NCBI GenBank assembly: GCA_009741485.1
Contig: CM019236.1
Span: 43,006,232-43,070,231 of the forward strand
DNA from: Malurus cyaneus samueli
Taxonomy: Eukaryota; Chordata; Aves; Passeriformes; Maluridae
DNA length: 64,000 bases
Direction: 5' to 3'
Position 1 is the first letter of the stretch. The number at the start of each line of letters is the position of its first letter. Position numbers and translations under genes: made by a program. Of the stretch, positions 48,901-62,247 are shown piece after piece. Under the pieces are notes generated by a model. It searched no databases. It worked only from the letters and a program-made list of their open reading frames with translations, and had not been told where the DNA came from.

Positions 48901-51844
48901 TTGGCAGGACGGGATGTTCTACTCTGTCTGTGAAAATGTCTTACTTTATTGACAAGTTATGAAGGTCAAAACAAACATTCAGTTAGGTTTGTATTCAGAG
49001 ATGTCATCAGAAGATGAATAGCAAGGGAACCGAGGGAAAAGAAGCAGTCTGTTTACAAATGCAAGTCAAATGAATTCTTCGTCAGTTTTTTAACAATAAC
49101 TAGCCATGTTTTAATTTTAAATTCTCACCTCTTTTTATATATCATTTCTGTTCTAGGAGGCTCCTAAAAATGTTGTCCAGATATGGAAAAATGTATAAAT
49201 CTTTACAGGTGCAGTCACTGCTGGTGATTTGCTGTAGTGATTTTGTTCACTAATGTTTCTGATTAGTTCCACTGATCTTTTTTTTAATTTAAATACCAGT
49301 GGAGAGTTATATTTGTGGTTTAATGCTGTCTTAAGTGCATATCCTTTCATAACTCTGGATACCAGGACATATCTCTAAAAAACTAAAAAAATCTGTTGTC
49401 GTCTTTTAATCTCACTCTAATTGGCAGAAGAAGTTTATTCCATACCTCGGAGTTGCCAGTGTTTCTTACACTGACGTTATAAGATAGTTACTTGTAGTAG
49501 ACATTTATAAAAGAAAATAGATAATCATAAAAAAACTATACTTTTATTTAAAACTTCCTCTATTTGGAGGCATTTGCTATTTCTATGTCTCTCAATAAAT
49601 TCAAAATTTGCTTTAATAATACAGAATAAATATTAACTGCTGCACTGTGGTATTGATTTAAAATAAATCCCTTTGATATTAAACTATCTAACTTTTATGT
49701 GTTACTTTGTACACTAAGAAGGCTCTCCTGACCATGGCCCAATTGTGACCACCTTTTGTCCCTTTAAAGTTTACTCTTTTTACAGTTTCTCTGAACGAAT
49801 TAATCTACTGTGATGGCTTAGTGGCAGGTAAACTTTAGAATGATTTTGTATCTTCACTACCTAACACTTTTGTTTTTATAGCATGGCTTTAACTAAAAAG
49901 ATCATGTTTCCACATTTACAGGCACATTTCAGGTTTTATCATGTTCTCTTTTTCTTCTTTTTTTTTTCACTAACAAATCATTGAAGCTTAAAACAACTTT
50001 TTATTTCTAATATGTAATGCAAAGCGGCAATTTATTACTCAGAATGGTATATAATGTTCAGCAACCTGGTTAGCAGATAATGATAACAACTCATGTAACT
50101 AACAGAATTATGCAGATGATTGCAAGGAAAATGCTTTAGATTCCCTGTTTTATTTAACACAGGCAAATGATGAAAGTTTTATTAAGTACAATACATTTTA
50201 TTGAAACATTGATATACAGATATAGAAGCAGGAGAAACAGTTGTAGAGCTTTTATTTATACAGAAGAAAAATAGTTATTGATAACAAGAATCTCTATTAT
50301 GCAGGCAGATATTTGGTAACCTTAGTTTCTCTTTTTTTATACGATAGGCTATCTGTTGTTGAAGACCAGTTTTGCAAATTTTGTGTTTGCTTGTTTTCTT
50401 AAGGTTGTAGTTTTTGAGGTGATTTTAGATCTGTTTTCCTGGCATATATTCTAGTTTCCTTTCTTATATTTTGTGGCAGTCTGTTGTTCTCTATAGTTCT
50501 GGTGTTTTTCTCAAGAAGAATAAAATATCCTTGCTCTTTTTGCTTTGAGGATAGTGACTGCCTTACTGTAACGCATTGCAATTTTTCCTCAATTGTAGGA
50601 CAGATAGGCCTTTTGTTTTAGTAAGCTGAAGTCTTCATTGTCCCAGAAAGCAGGCAGTCTGTCTTCATCCACCCAAGCACAGACTTTTTCTGAAGTTTCT
50701 TTGGTGATGGAAATAAGTGTGTTTTCTTGTCATTGGAATTTCATTCACTGCTCACTGTAAGAACATGTTGGTGGGCGAATTTGGGATGGAGAGCATTGAC
50801 ACAATACTGTCATTCTTACAATGAAATTTGAATCATGGACTTTTACATCCACTGTGTCAGCTTAAGCCACTGTTGCATATAGGGGTAACATTACTCAGAG
50901 TACTTCTAAAAATCTCTTGCAGCTCAGTTACAGATTCAAAGAAAAATGACCAAAGTGTATCCAGGCAGTTTGCACAGAGAGATCACACTAGAAATTATGA
51001 GAATCTAGTTTGGTTTAAAGGTGGACTGCATGAGTTTTACTTTCTTAAAACAAATCTTTACGAAATGTAATCCTTACTACCTACATGCTGCAAAACAGAA
51101 GGTTTAAAATCAAAGTATTTTAGAAATCAACATGAAAGAGGATGCTGGGATTTGTAGGTTCAGACAGTAGCTGTTCCCTTGTTTGGTATTCTGAAATAGT
51201 CATCTGGAGGAAACCTTAAAAATGTTAGAGTGTTAAGGACAGGAAGAAATAATTGATACAGCACAGCCTAGAAATCTTGTTAGGTTGGTTGCAGCTAAGT
51301 TGGATGTGCACTTTATATAGCCAGATTCAAGTCACAGGTTTTCAAATGAGGACTATACCTGATGACAGAAGAGCAAGATTTGGAGTAATGTGGAAACAGC
51401 ATCGGTGGAAAGAAATCACAGGTCATGAACACCTGCAAATGCTGGAGCCTTCTTTGGTGCAGGAACTTAAAGCATATTCTTTGGAAAATCTACCAGTATC
51501 TGGGTCTTCTAAGCTATAAATATCACAGTTTCATCTATTTTTTTGTGTGTGAATACTAGAAAATTAGACAATAGAAGAAATTTTAGAGAAGAGCTACAAA
51601 CCCAACTGAAGAACTAGGAACAAGAGGTTCAGTCTATTGTCTCTACAATGGGCTAAAGATGATATAATAACTTTCTCTTAGAAGAAGATATCACTTGAGC
51701 ATTTAAAAGTGAGACTTTTTATGCTCTCTGTTTTCCCATAAGAATTATGCATCCTGACATCTCTGGGACAGGGCCTAGGGGCTATCTGTGCAGATCTTCA
51801 CCATTATAGGGAGTAAATTCATGAGCACAAACCTCTTTTAGACT

Positions 51845-53515
51845 TAAATCTGGCCAGCACTGCAAATGACAAACAGAAGGGCTTTTTTGAACCTATTATC
51901 AGCAAAAAGAGGATCAGAGATATCACTGGTCTATTGTTTGATGAGGTTGGTTTCCTCACAAATAGGGACATACACATAGTAGAGATTTTTAATCCTTATT
52001 TTTTTTTATTTTTAAACCTTCTTTGCCTCTGTCTTCAACACTCATTGTGGGCTCTGCGGTTCCCTGTGTTGAAAGACCCTGACCCTTCCAACTGACCCTG
52101 AGTTTATTTAAGACACATTGCTCCTGCTGTATGCATATAAATCAATGGGGCTTGATGGGATTCATCCCAGGGTACCAAAAGAGCTCACCAATGCTGTTGC
52201 AGGACCTCTCTCCATTATTTTTAAAGTGACCTGGGAGTCTGGAGAGGTCCCAGGTGATTGGAAGCTGGCAAACTTTGTCCCAGTTTCAAAATGGGAAAGA
52301 AGGAAGACCGTGGTAATTACAGGCCCGCCAGTCTCAATTCGCTGCCTGGTAAAATAATGGAGAAAGTTTTTCTGGGAGTAGCTGGAAAACATATGAAACA
52401 ACATAGTCGCTGGTCATGGCCAGCAAGAATTCACACCAGGGAATTCTGCTTAACCTGTTCAATTTCCTTCTATGACAAGGCCACCCAGCTAATTGACCAA
52501 AGGAAGCCGGTAAATCTGGGGCTTGTGGATTTTAGCAAAACTTTTAATACTGACTCTCACAATATCATTCTGGACAAACACATAGATAGACAAGTCCATA
52601 TTATATTGATTGAACAATTTACTGCTGGGGCTGGCTCAGAGTTACATAAAGTTACATCAGGCTGGTGACCAGTCACCAGTGGTGTTCCCCAGGAGTCAAT
52701 TTTAGGACCGGTGCTCTTTGATATTTTTATAATCTGAACACATAAATCAAATGTGCATTTATTTGTCAATAATACTAAACTAATGGCAGCTGTAGACTCC
52801 CTTGAGGGTAGAGTAGCTATACACAGAGATCTGGACAGACTAGAGGGCTAGGCAATCACCAACCATATGAAATTTACCAAGAGTGCTATATTTAACGAAG
52901 TGCTATATTCTCTGCCTGGAATGAAGTAGTCTTGGTTGTATGTACAGACTGGAGGATAAGAGGCTGCAGAGCAGCTCTGCAGGAAGATCTGTTTGTGTTG
53001 ATGACTAGTTGAGTCAGCAGTGCCCTGGCAGCCAGGAAGGCCAAGCGTGTCCTGGGGTGCATCAAGCACAGCATCGCCAGCCAGGCAAGATGAAAGATTT
53101 CAAGGGCAGAATGTATGAAAAGAAGCTCAAGTCACTTGCTTTGCTCAGCTTGAAGAAGAGAAGACTCACGAGTAACTCTATCACAGTCTGCAACTTTCTC
53201 AAGGGGAGCAATGGAAGAGATTTTTGCCGTTCTCTTATGTCTGGTGACCAGTAGTAGGAAAAAAGGAGAAGGAATAAAGCTGTGTCAGGCAGGTTTAGGC
53301 TGAACATTTGGAAAAGTTTCTTTGCTGAAAGAGTGATTGATCACTGGAACAGGCTCCCCTGGTAAGTGATCAAAGCACCAATCCTGGCAGAGGAGGCATC
53401 TGAATGATGCCCTTAGTCATATGGTGTAGCTTTAGGTAGTATCACAAGATGCAGGGAGCTGATTTTGAAGATCCTTGTAGACCCCTCTAAGCTTGAGAGA
53501 CACTGTGTATGATCT
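51845..53515 (+). mobile_element. Decayed CR1 LINE, much of ORF2 and 3' end
   Basis: The longest transposon here. In order: a 'ggccagcactgcaaatgac' segment, 'ccttctttgcctctgtcttc', the reverse transcriptase start (GLDGIHPRVPKEL, ESGEVPGDWKLANFVPV), then after a frameshift near 52.27 kb 'NYRPASL...GKIMEKV', 'LVDFSKTFNT' and a TGA at 52,666, then 'SGVPQESILGPVLFDIF'. The active-site block that normally reads FADDTKL is FVNNTKL here (52,762-52,782), so both catalytic aspartates are gone. Some ORF2 sequence is missing around 52.87-53.0 kb. The 3' part resembles other CR1 tails ('ctggcagccaggaaggcc', 'gcaggtttaggctgaac') and the end is worn. An inactive, old copy. Confidence 0.93.
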
Positions 53516-54411
53516 CAAGAAAAAAGAGAGCCATTATGAAGTGTTCAAGGCAAAAATTTGCTGAGATGTGACGCCTGATTTTGTTCCAGCATTTCCAGTT
53601 TGTTTACTTTTTTTTCAGATCTCTTGCCATAAAACTTGAGTGACATGAAGGCTCTCTGTAGACCCTTTATTAATGTCTCTATAAAGAGCAGACTGTCTTT
53701 TTTTTTTGCCTTGTCCACAGCTGTAAAGGTTAGTGATATTTATTTCCTGGTGCTGTTCTGTTGTTGCTCTCATCCTTTTTTGTCATTCATTCTGAAATTC
53801 AGTGAATTATGGAGGACTTGGGGGGTTGATATTGGTAAGAGTATCAGAGTCAAATTAAAAGAAAAGGAGTTGTTACTATGCTTTCAAGCTACAGCTTTTG
53901 CAAGAACATTTCACCAGGTGCAAGCTGCCCCTGAAATTCCTTTGGTCTTTTCTCTTGAACTTTCAAGGTCTTTGATGGTTTATGGATCTCTTGAAGTTAT
54001 GCATGGTCAAGGACATTGGTACTTTGCCTTGAGTCATAAGAAAAAAACTAATTAAAGGGATACTCCTTTTTTCTCTTTGCATATCAGGAAACTCTGTTCT
54101 AAAACACCCTGGAGAACTTCAGAAAATAAGCTATGACAAAAAAATTCCATTACATACTTGAAACAGAATGTTAGTGTTCAAGACATGAAGTTTCTGGGTA
54201 AAGACCCACTCAGCAGCAGTGTGGCCTGGCTCAAGGAGAAAGCTAACTGGGGACTCAGTGTTTGCCACTGCATTTCTTTGCACTACAGAGTCTCCCTATT
54301 CTTCTGGACAGGTCAGCTGCTATCACTTAGAAGAAGAAAACTAAGACTATTACTTTCATTTGTATGTGCTTGGCTATAATGATAAAGACCATGCATTACA
54401 TATATTACACG
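53516..54411. other. Non-coding stretch, no gene recognised
   Basis: A 139-codon open frame at 53,636-54,055 (plus strand) has no domain or signal I recognise, and begins in T-rich sequence that produces Phe-rich peptide. I treat it as chance. Confidence 0.5.
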
Positions 54412-54537
54412 TTTAAAGAAAGACTGGATGTGGCACTCAGTGCTGTGGTTTAGTTGATGAGGAAGTGTTGGGCCATGGACTGGACTTGATGGTCTTGAAG
54501 GTCTCTTCCAGCCTAGTTCATTCTGTGTGTGTGTGTG
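54412..54537 (+). mobile_element. CR1 LINE 3' tail
   Basis: Short terminal CR1 piece: 'actggatgtggcactcagtg', 'gtggtttagttgatgagg', 'ggactggacttgatggtc', 'aggtctcttccagcctag' and the end 'ttcattctgtg', followed by a few TG units. The order of words fits the CR1 3' untranslated region. Confidence 0.85.
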
Positions 54538-57500
54538 ATTAACATAAATCTTTTTGCCAGGAAAAAATTCTGAACTAGCCTCTGGCTGCACTACTTGTGA
54601 TCTTAGTTTCATGGGTGACTTTTAACTATGTGTTGAAAAATATCAAAAAATATCATGGTGCTGCCAGGATAGCTAAAGTCACAAGAAGGAATATCCATCT
54701 GTACTTGTGAGAATCAGGGAGTCTAGGAGCTAACATGTCCTTGTGGTACTGAAATGGCTTCTTAATTTACAGAGTTGTTGGCTTGTTGTTCTCAGCATCT
54801 CTTCTCTCACCTCCCCAGTGCAGCTTTCTTGTTTTGCTATACCTCATCCAGTTCCTCTTTCCCTGTTGTGCTGGGGAGCACCTGGAGGATGGTGTTGCTT
54901 GTATTTGAGAAGAAACTGAACTACCAAAACTAACAGTTCTCTTTGCTGAATGATTTGATTTTTTTTAGTGAAACTTAAGTATCCAAATATGAGCACCTTT
55001 GGCAGTCTCAAATGGGTGCTAATTCTCTACTAGTGAAAGATAGAGAAAAGAGTCTAATTGCTTTTGGCAGGGGCTTTAAGTCTTGTGTTCTCACTGAAAA
55101 CACTCATGTAAGGGTCTGGTAAAAAGAAGAAGCAAGTAACATTGCTGATACTTAGATGAGAAAACCTGGCATGTTGAAATATCATACTTAAAGGAAAAAA
55201 AAGTTATCCAGTGTCATATTCTTGGGAAGAAGTCTCATACTTTATTTGTCTTGATGATTAGTTCTGCTCAGGGGAATGAGTCAAAAGCATCTTACTGAAT
55301 GGAAGAATAATGAAGGAAACAGAGATATGGAAAAGAGACTTCCTGCAAATTCTGTCCCTTTGCTTTGGTTTGTTAATAGTCAGCGGCACTGTTGAAGTCT
55401 TGAAATAAAGCCTTTAGAATCAATACAGAGAAGTCTTTTGAGTTTTTGTTCTCCTGACAATGTTACTTTTCTCCTGATACTGTTTCAGCTCTCTAAATTA
55501 TTTAACCTTGTCTGTCTCAGAAAACATGTTGTGCCTCATAGGCCATAATAGCACTTAATAGCAAAAGGAGGGTTTGTAAATGACAGAGCCACTAGATCAG
55601 GCCTGCATGAGCCATCCCATGTTCTGTGACCACCAGCAGCTCCACCAGAGAGACACCCACACTGTCAGACTCTCACTTCCCTTCTTTTGGAACATCATCA
55701 GCATCTTCTGTGGCACTTTTTCTGCTGAAAGCTTGTGGATGACTAACACATTTTTAGTTTATGTAATTTCCCATCTGTAACTGTCTTAATATTGTCTGTT
55801 AATATGACCTAGTGTTCCATCTTGTTTAATTCTTTATGTTTCCTCTGATTTGAAATTGGGTTACAATGCAACAGAATACCATGAGCAGCAATAACTAAAT
55901 CTTTTTCCTCAGCATTTGCTACATCCCTGCAGACATTTTTGTTAACATTTTTGTTCAGTTTGGAGCCATTTATTTCCAGGTTATAATTCATAGCTTGGTG
56001 TTGAAGGTACAGTCAGAGATACCTCAGTTAATGAAAGACACACTTCTGGCAAGCAAATCTCCCTGTGTTTTCTTTTCCAGAAAGGCCTTTTAAAGATACA
56101 ATAAGGTGGAAGCAATTTTTTGTTTTACCAGTCACATGTTGTAAGTCTGTCCTAAAAATGAGAAACGGCTACATAGAGAAGACAAGTGATTACAGTTTTA
56201 GTCAACAGCACTTCTGATAGCGTGATACTGTTGATTGTTATAGGACCAAAGAAGATTTATTGTGAACTTGGGAGTAATAAACTGCTCTTTCAACATTGCA
56301 AACAGCAAGCTGTGAATAACACTGATCTGTAGAGAATGGAGTAGTTTTCTGTCACATCAGAGTTTGATTACTGTGAAATACTTGACAAACCTTTGGGCAA
56401 CTGTGTTATGTAGATAAAGTGCTGCACAGGGAAGGAATTTTACACACACCTAAACAAACAGCTTTGCTTCACTAATCTTGAACCATAACATAATGGGACA
56501 AAGACACAATTTTTGCTAATGCTTGCAGAAAAGATGATGAATGCATTATGATGGTAAAATCTTAAATCATTGTATCCAAATCTGAGCATCTGCCCAAGAC
56601 GTGAGCACACATGAAAAGCAGGGAGATATCAGGGGAGCCCAATGTAGCTCTCTTTTCAGAGAAAGCTGCATGAACAGATTAGGCCTTTTGCCACCTTGCT
56701 TGGTGACATGTTTTGTGTCCCTAACACAAGTGATGATGATCAGTAAGACCCCCACAGTGACTTATTTTGTGTTGGGTTTCAAGTTAAAGACTACTCAGAA
56801 ACTTCCTTCAGAAATACAGTTTTACTATTTGGCACTCATCTCAACCCCAGATGTTCGGAGATTTTACGTTAATTCTCAGGAAAAAAATTCAATTTTCTGA
56901 CTCAGTATAAAAATATTTAGGTTTTTCTAACCGTCTTCTAGTTTTGAACTTCCGCAGCCTGTGTTTTTAAAAGTTGGCTTTGGAGTGTCATCCCATAAAC
57001 ATGAAACCTGATGCATTAAAGCAGACTAATATTTGTGGCACAGTAAGACAGAGAGATGACAAAGTTTATTGTTTAACAGACTACAAAAAGACAATCAGAA
57101 GGGAAAGTTGAGATTCTTGCACAGTCTAGGGAATTATTTCTGCTGAAACAGGCTGCAGGCAGTGTACAGTTGAAAGGAATAAACACCCACAGAACACAAT
57201 CCTATTTCACTCTAGATATTCTAATCAGTCACTGTAGGATGAAAGGATTTAACAAAAATATTAAACATGATGACTTAAGGTAGTTTGGAGAGTTGACTGA
57301 AGGTTTCCTCACGTAAAAAATGCTGTGGAAACAGCCCAGCTGTGGAGTGTATCTATCCCTTTGTTCCTAACCAGTGAACATCTGTGTGTTAAATTTCAAG
57401 AGGTTGGTTTAGCTTTCATGTTCAAAGCAAGCAGAAAACTTTGGGTTCTCATTAAACTGATTCAGCAGTACAGTTCTTCATCATTCTTATGGTTTGTGGT

Positions 57501-60500
57501 TATAAGAAACACCTCATAGTTTAGAATCGTAATGACAATATTTACAGCTACAACAGTATCTACCTTAATTCTTTTTATACTAATTGAATGATATCAACTA
57601 CAATCTGGAAGTCTAGGATGTGAGTATAATCTTTGGAAAGAGAAGGCTGAATTGAATGCTTACATTTAATTTTATTTTTTAACCTTATCTTATATATTAT
57701 CATTATTCTGTGTTTCTGCCACATCCTGCAAAGTGTCTGTTGGAATGATTCCTGGTTTCTGCTTAATAAAAACCAGGCTAAACTCCATTATGTTTGCTTG
57801 TCCTAATATGCTTCAAAGTATTCCTCCAGTTGTTTCAAAACTACCACAAAAATGTTGCTCTGCCAGTTAAAATATATGTCAGAGCTTATTTTTACAAGGC
57901 AGTGGTGTCTTTGCTGTGGCCCAGTTAAACACCTAAATACTTGCTCCATGTTGGCAACTTGGATGCGCAAATGCAGCACACATTAAAGTGCTTTGTGGAG
58001 CCATATCAGAGTGCTCTGCAGGATCAGACTCTAATACACAAGTACGTTTTGCAGATCACATTAGCATCACACAGAGGGTACATATGCACAGGCAGCTGTG
58101 TGAAGATATCAGCCTTGGCTTTGAAAGACGGATAAAAATTGACATGTTTGCATACAAGATCTGAGCACCAGTTGTTTGTTAGACAGCTATGATCACTATT
58201 GGGCTGGAAGGGAAACATGTCTCGAAGCTGGTGGAAAAATTGGCTTATCTCAGCATTTCACCTCAAGTGTCAAGCAGTCCGCACTGGCTCTGCTTCTTAC
58301 CCTCTTGCTGAAAGCTCCATCTTCATTGAGGAAATAGTAAGCAGCTTTTGTGGAATGACTTTGAAATTTCCCCTTGTGCAGCAAAAACTGTGGCTATTTT
58401 TTGAGCCAAATAAATAATTCACTAGGAGTAGGTAATTAAGTGAGTTCATCCTCTTCTTTTCTTTCTTTTATATTCCTCTAACTTTCAGTAAGCTGCTATT
58501 TGAATGAACGTGAGCCCATCTGAGTTCAAATACTGCATATTTACTCTGACACTATAGCTGGAGATGTTTTGTGCAAGACACTGCTTTCACTTCTTTGCCT
58601 TCACCTAGTTTTTACTATTTCCTATAGCTGACAAATATTCTTTCTCATTAGCCTGGTTCCTAAGCATAGCTTCTGTCCCACAATGGTTATATTTACTAGC
58701 ATTTCCAGTGCGAAAATCTGGGTCAGATTTACACTGTAGTGATGGCCTCACCTCCCAGCCCCTGATGAATACTAGCTATTAAAGTCCTGCTGAAAATCAC
58801 TTTTCATCAATCTGCAAAGTTAAATATATCAATGCAAATTTATTTGTACACTGCGTCTGTTTCCATGAAATATTTACAAGACTCTGAAATTCACTGTCTG
58901 TAAGTATTAGCAGCAGTAAACAAATCAGGAAAAGCCATCCCAAAAGGGTAGCAGGCAGTTTTTGAAGTAATTCCAGTTCATTTGGGTGAAAGACTCAAGA
59001 CAAAAAGGGATCAGTTTAATCTGTACCTTCTTGGTCTGTCAGTCTGGCAGATGTTTTCTACACAGAATCTGAGACCTTGTAACCAAACCAGGAAACACAT
59101 CAGACAAATTCACAGGTTCCTCACCTGCTAGGGCTGTTTTTTCTTTACCTCCTGTAGTCTCAGCATTTTTCTGCCACAGAATTCTTCAGCTGACAAGAGA
59201 AATCAAACTGGCAATAAACAAAGAGTGGAGATAATTGCTGCCTGCTGCTTCCAATGTGCCAAGTGGAAGAGAAGTTATCGTATAAGCAGTCCTGTTATAA
59301 CACAAGACTTTTTTTTTCCTGTGTTTGGTAGGACCCTGAGGAGAAAGGAGCTTTACTTTACTCCACATAATCACATGAGAGGTAGGTGACTGCTGACTTG
59401 AAATATATTTTCCTTCCCAAACCTCTTTGGATGGTCACATGAATGCTACACATCTACCCACTGTTCCTGCCACAAGGTCAAATTTGTATTTATAGCTTTT
59501 CTACAGTGTCACTATCCAGGTGTTTTCCTGGAAGCACCAAAGCTCAGTCCTGACTGATTGCTTACCTTAACCGTTTCCCATCTTTAAATGTAGCCTGCTG
59601 CTACTCAAAGCAGATAACTGAGTGTAGGTGACATTGATGTACTGGATTTTGTACTGAGCAGGAAGGCTGGCTGGCTGAGTGAAGTCTAAAGCAAACAAAA
59701 GCCATTGCTGCCATTTGGCAATTTTTGCTAGAAAGAGCAGTGGAATGGAGTGATACATGCAAACGGTATTCAAGTGCACAGCTTGCCTCTGCACTTTCGG
59801 CTGAGGGAAGAGGTGATTGAAGGAAGAGTGCAATGGGAATGCCTAGGAAGAGTTTGGCTTTCCCCATTGCCTCCTCATGAAAGGCCAAGAAGTGCCTCAA
59901 GTTGTTACCAGGAACCCAAATCAAACTGTACTGAAATAGCCCCTAGACAGTGAGTCACAGGTGAGTGTGCCAGGACAAGGGCATAGGTCTGACTCTAAAG
60001 CAGTTAATCTCTCATTCCTAGCAGTCCCTCCCTGTGCCTTGTGAGCCTTGAGGAAGATGGGGAGATGGACAGGCTCATATCCATGGTTCTATCTGGAGAC
60101 AATGAATTGTGCCTTTGAGAACTGGAGAGGGTTCATGATATCTCCAACAACTGTCTCCAAAGGCAGGGTTGTGTTTAGTTTGCTGCAGAATGTGAAGCTA
60201 ACAGACCCAGATTCCCATGGTTACATTGGTTACACGTAATGAATCTTCTCCAAGGAGGTGGTCTCATCCACTTTTCTTTATTTTTTTACTTTAATTTTTT
60301 TTTTTTTAATCTTGTATCCACCAGGGCCAAGTACTTCAAAAAAAGTGAAAAATTCAAAGTGTCATGTCTTCCAGTAAGATGAGTGATAGGAAACTACCGC
60401 ATGTATAGGAAGCTCCTGCTGTTGTACAGCCCAGGCATTGCTGGTTTAGCATTCACTGGCAAGAACACTTATTCCCTGCAGTCATCCCTCACTTGTTCTT

Positions 60501-60809
60501 TTCTTGACAGCAGATGGGAAGCAGGATAAGAAGACACCCTGAAAAAGAGTAATTACATCCTTATCTTTGCTTAATCTTGATTTTTCTGCACCTTCTTTCA
60601 TAAGAGTTGATTAGTTGTGCTGTGTCAAGCAGATGCTTAAAAGAAATCTATTTATGGGGACACTCTGTTTGCAGCTGGAAGTGGTTTACAATGGCAAATA
60701 AAAGGACTTTCTCCACTGAGATGTGCAGACAGGCCCAAGGTCACGCTAGTCAAACAGAAGGCATTCTCAGTTAGTGAACTGGATCTCTGTGCTAGAACAG
60801 TCCTGTCCT
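54538..60809. other. Non-coding stretch, no gene recognised
   Basis: AT-rich, apparently single-copy. Open frames up to about 100 codons occur without recognisable domains. A T-rich run lies near 60.3 kb. Nothing else stands out. Confidence 0.55.
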
Positions 60810-61040
60810 CAGAATCATGGAATGGCTGAGGTTGGAAGGGACATGTGAAGGTCACAAGGTCCAGTCCCCAGTTTCAAGCATGATCACCTAGGGCTGACTG
60901 CCCAGGAACATGCCCAGACAGCTTTTAATGGAGGATCCCTGGGCAGCCTGTGCCAGTGCTCAGTCACCCTCAAAGTAAAATATACTTCATGATGGTCAGG
61001 AGGGATCTCCTGTGTATCAGTTTGTGTTTGAATGTTGAAA
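60810..61040 (-). mobile_element. CR1 LINE 3' end, reverse orientation
   Basis: Begins 'agaatcatggaatggctgag' and 'gttggaagggacatgtgaag', the reverse complement of the CR1 terminus, and continues with 'ggtccagtcccc', 'gggcagcctgtgccagtgct' and 'cagtcaccctcaaagtaaa', all in the expected order for an inverted CR1 tail. The upstream boundary is indistinct. Confidence 0.88.
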
Positions 61041-61510
61041 TTAAGAGTGTTCCTTGGACTTATCCTACTGGGCACAACTTATCTCGAGCAAAGTGTAAGC
61101 ACAAGAATTTTAATGTACCAGCATAAGCAAAACAGTCTGATATCTTCATTCTGGTGAAAGAAAGGTTGAAAGAATTATCTGCTGTGATAGGGGAAGGGAA
61201 TGCCAGATAGGTTTGTCTGAGAAATAATGGCTTCCATGTATGGGTCAGTCCAAAACACCTGCAAGCTGACCAAGATTCTTCTGACTTCTCTAAACTGCAG
61301 ACTAGTGAGTACTGCTGTTGGCATAGAACTTGCATTTTACAGTGTATTTTCTTTGTCACCTCCCAGGGATGCATATTTAGTTTGCATGTAATTTTGGTAT
61401 GCTTATCTCAGAGCAATATTAAGGATACTTGCTGTGCTTGAGAAGGTAAGGACTCAGGCTTTATGATTGCAGTGTGCAAACCTCCTTCCCAAATTAAAAT
61501 CTGAGGAAAT

Positions 61511-61536
61511 GAGAGAAATGCATGAGAGAAATGCAT
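61511..61536. repeat. 13-base tandem duplication
   Basis: The unit 'gagagaaatgcat' occurs twice in a row without mismatch. Confidence 0.9.
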
Positions 61537-62099
61537 CCAGTTTTTATTTGCAGAGATGCCAGCCAGTCTCCTTCTTAGGAGAGCTAATGCTGTCTGGTAC
61601 AGGACAGTAGCAAAAAGAAGTACTGCAAGTCCTGCACCAGGCAAATTTGCAAAATGCTGAAGTACAGCATTGATTTTGAATAAGCACTGCTTTGCAGGAT
61701 TCAGAGTTATGTCGGGGGGCATGCAACACATAAGGGCACATGTGTGCATCCTGCACAGCCTGACACAGACCTGCTGTTCGTAGGGATCACCAGGAGCAAC
61801 CTCCTCATGATTTCTAATTTAAAGATACAGTCCCTGGATTGGTGAATAATGACAATGAAATAACTCATCCCTGTGCATCCGTTCTGTCTCTGCTTCCCAC
61901 CTGGCCACTTTTTAGCACAAAAAATGGTGAAATTTCTCATGCATACCATGGCCAGATGTGCATAACCTGAACTGTGAGAGTATTTGAAACTGAACTGATT
62001 TTTCTGCTAGCACGGAAGTAGATATCGGGTTTATAAAAGGACTTGAAACACCACTGAATTTGCACATTTTGATGAAATGCAGGCTGAATTTAATTTTTT

Positions 62100-62247
62100 G
62101 CCTCCACCCCACAACACACCACGCACCTCAGCACACACCTCTTTTCACACATACTGAACTACACAGCGTCCCCATCACACCTTCCCATCGGATTGACACT
62201 ACTTAAACAACACGACACACCTCCCCAACACAACACATTTTGATTAC
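62100..62247. other. A/C-rich, G-poor block
   Basis: Dense in 'cac', 'acac' and 'ccac' words with few G (three in 62,101-62,160), abruptly bounded by normal sequence. Resembles in composition the other A/C-rich blocks of this window. No fixed repeat unit. Confidence 0.55.

Larger units (their letters stand above)
41298..51844. other. Non-coding stretch, no gene recognised
   Basis: Good-quality, AT-rich single-copy sequence. It holds a TG microsatellite at 42.9 kb and a short local duplication at 42.56-42.63 kb. No open frame has a recognisable domain or paired splice sites. If the CpG island at 40.3-41.0 kb is a promoter, this could be the first intron of its gene; that is inference. Confidence 0.55.

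Noticed and set aside
53636..54055. 139-codon plus-strand frame
   Set aside because: Begins near a T run and shows no domain; frame length is within chance for this much sequence.
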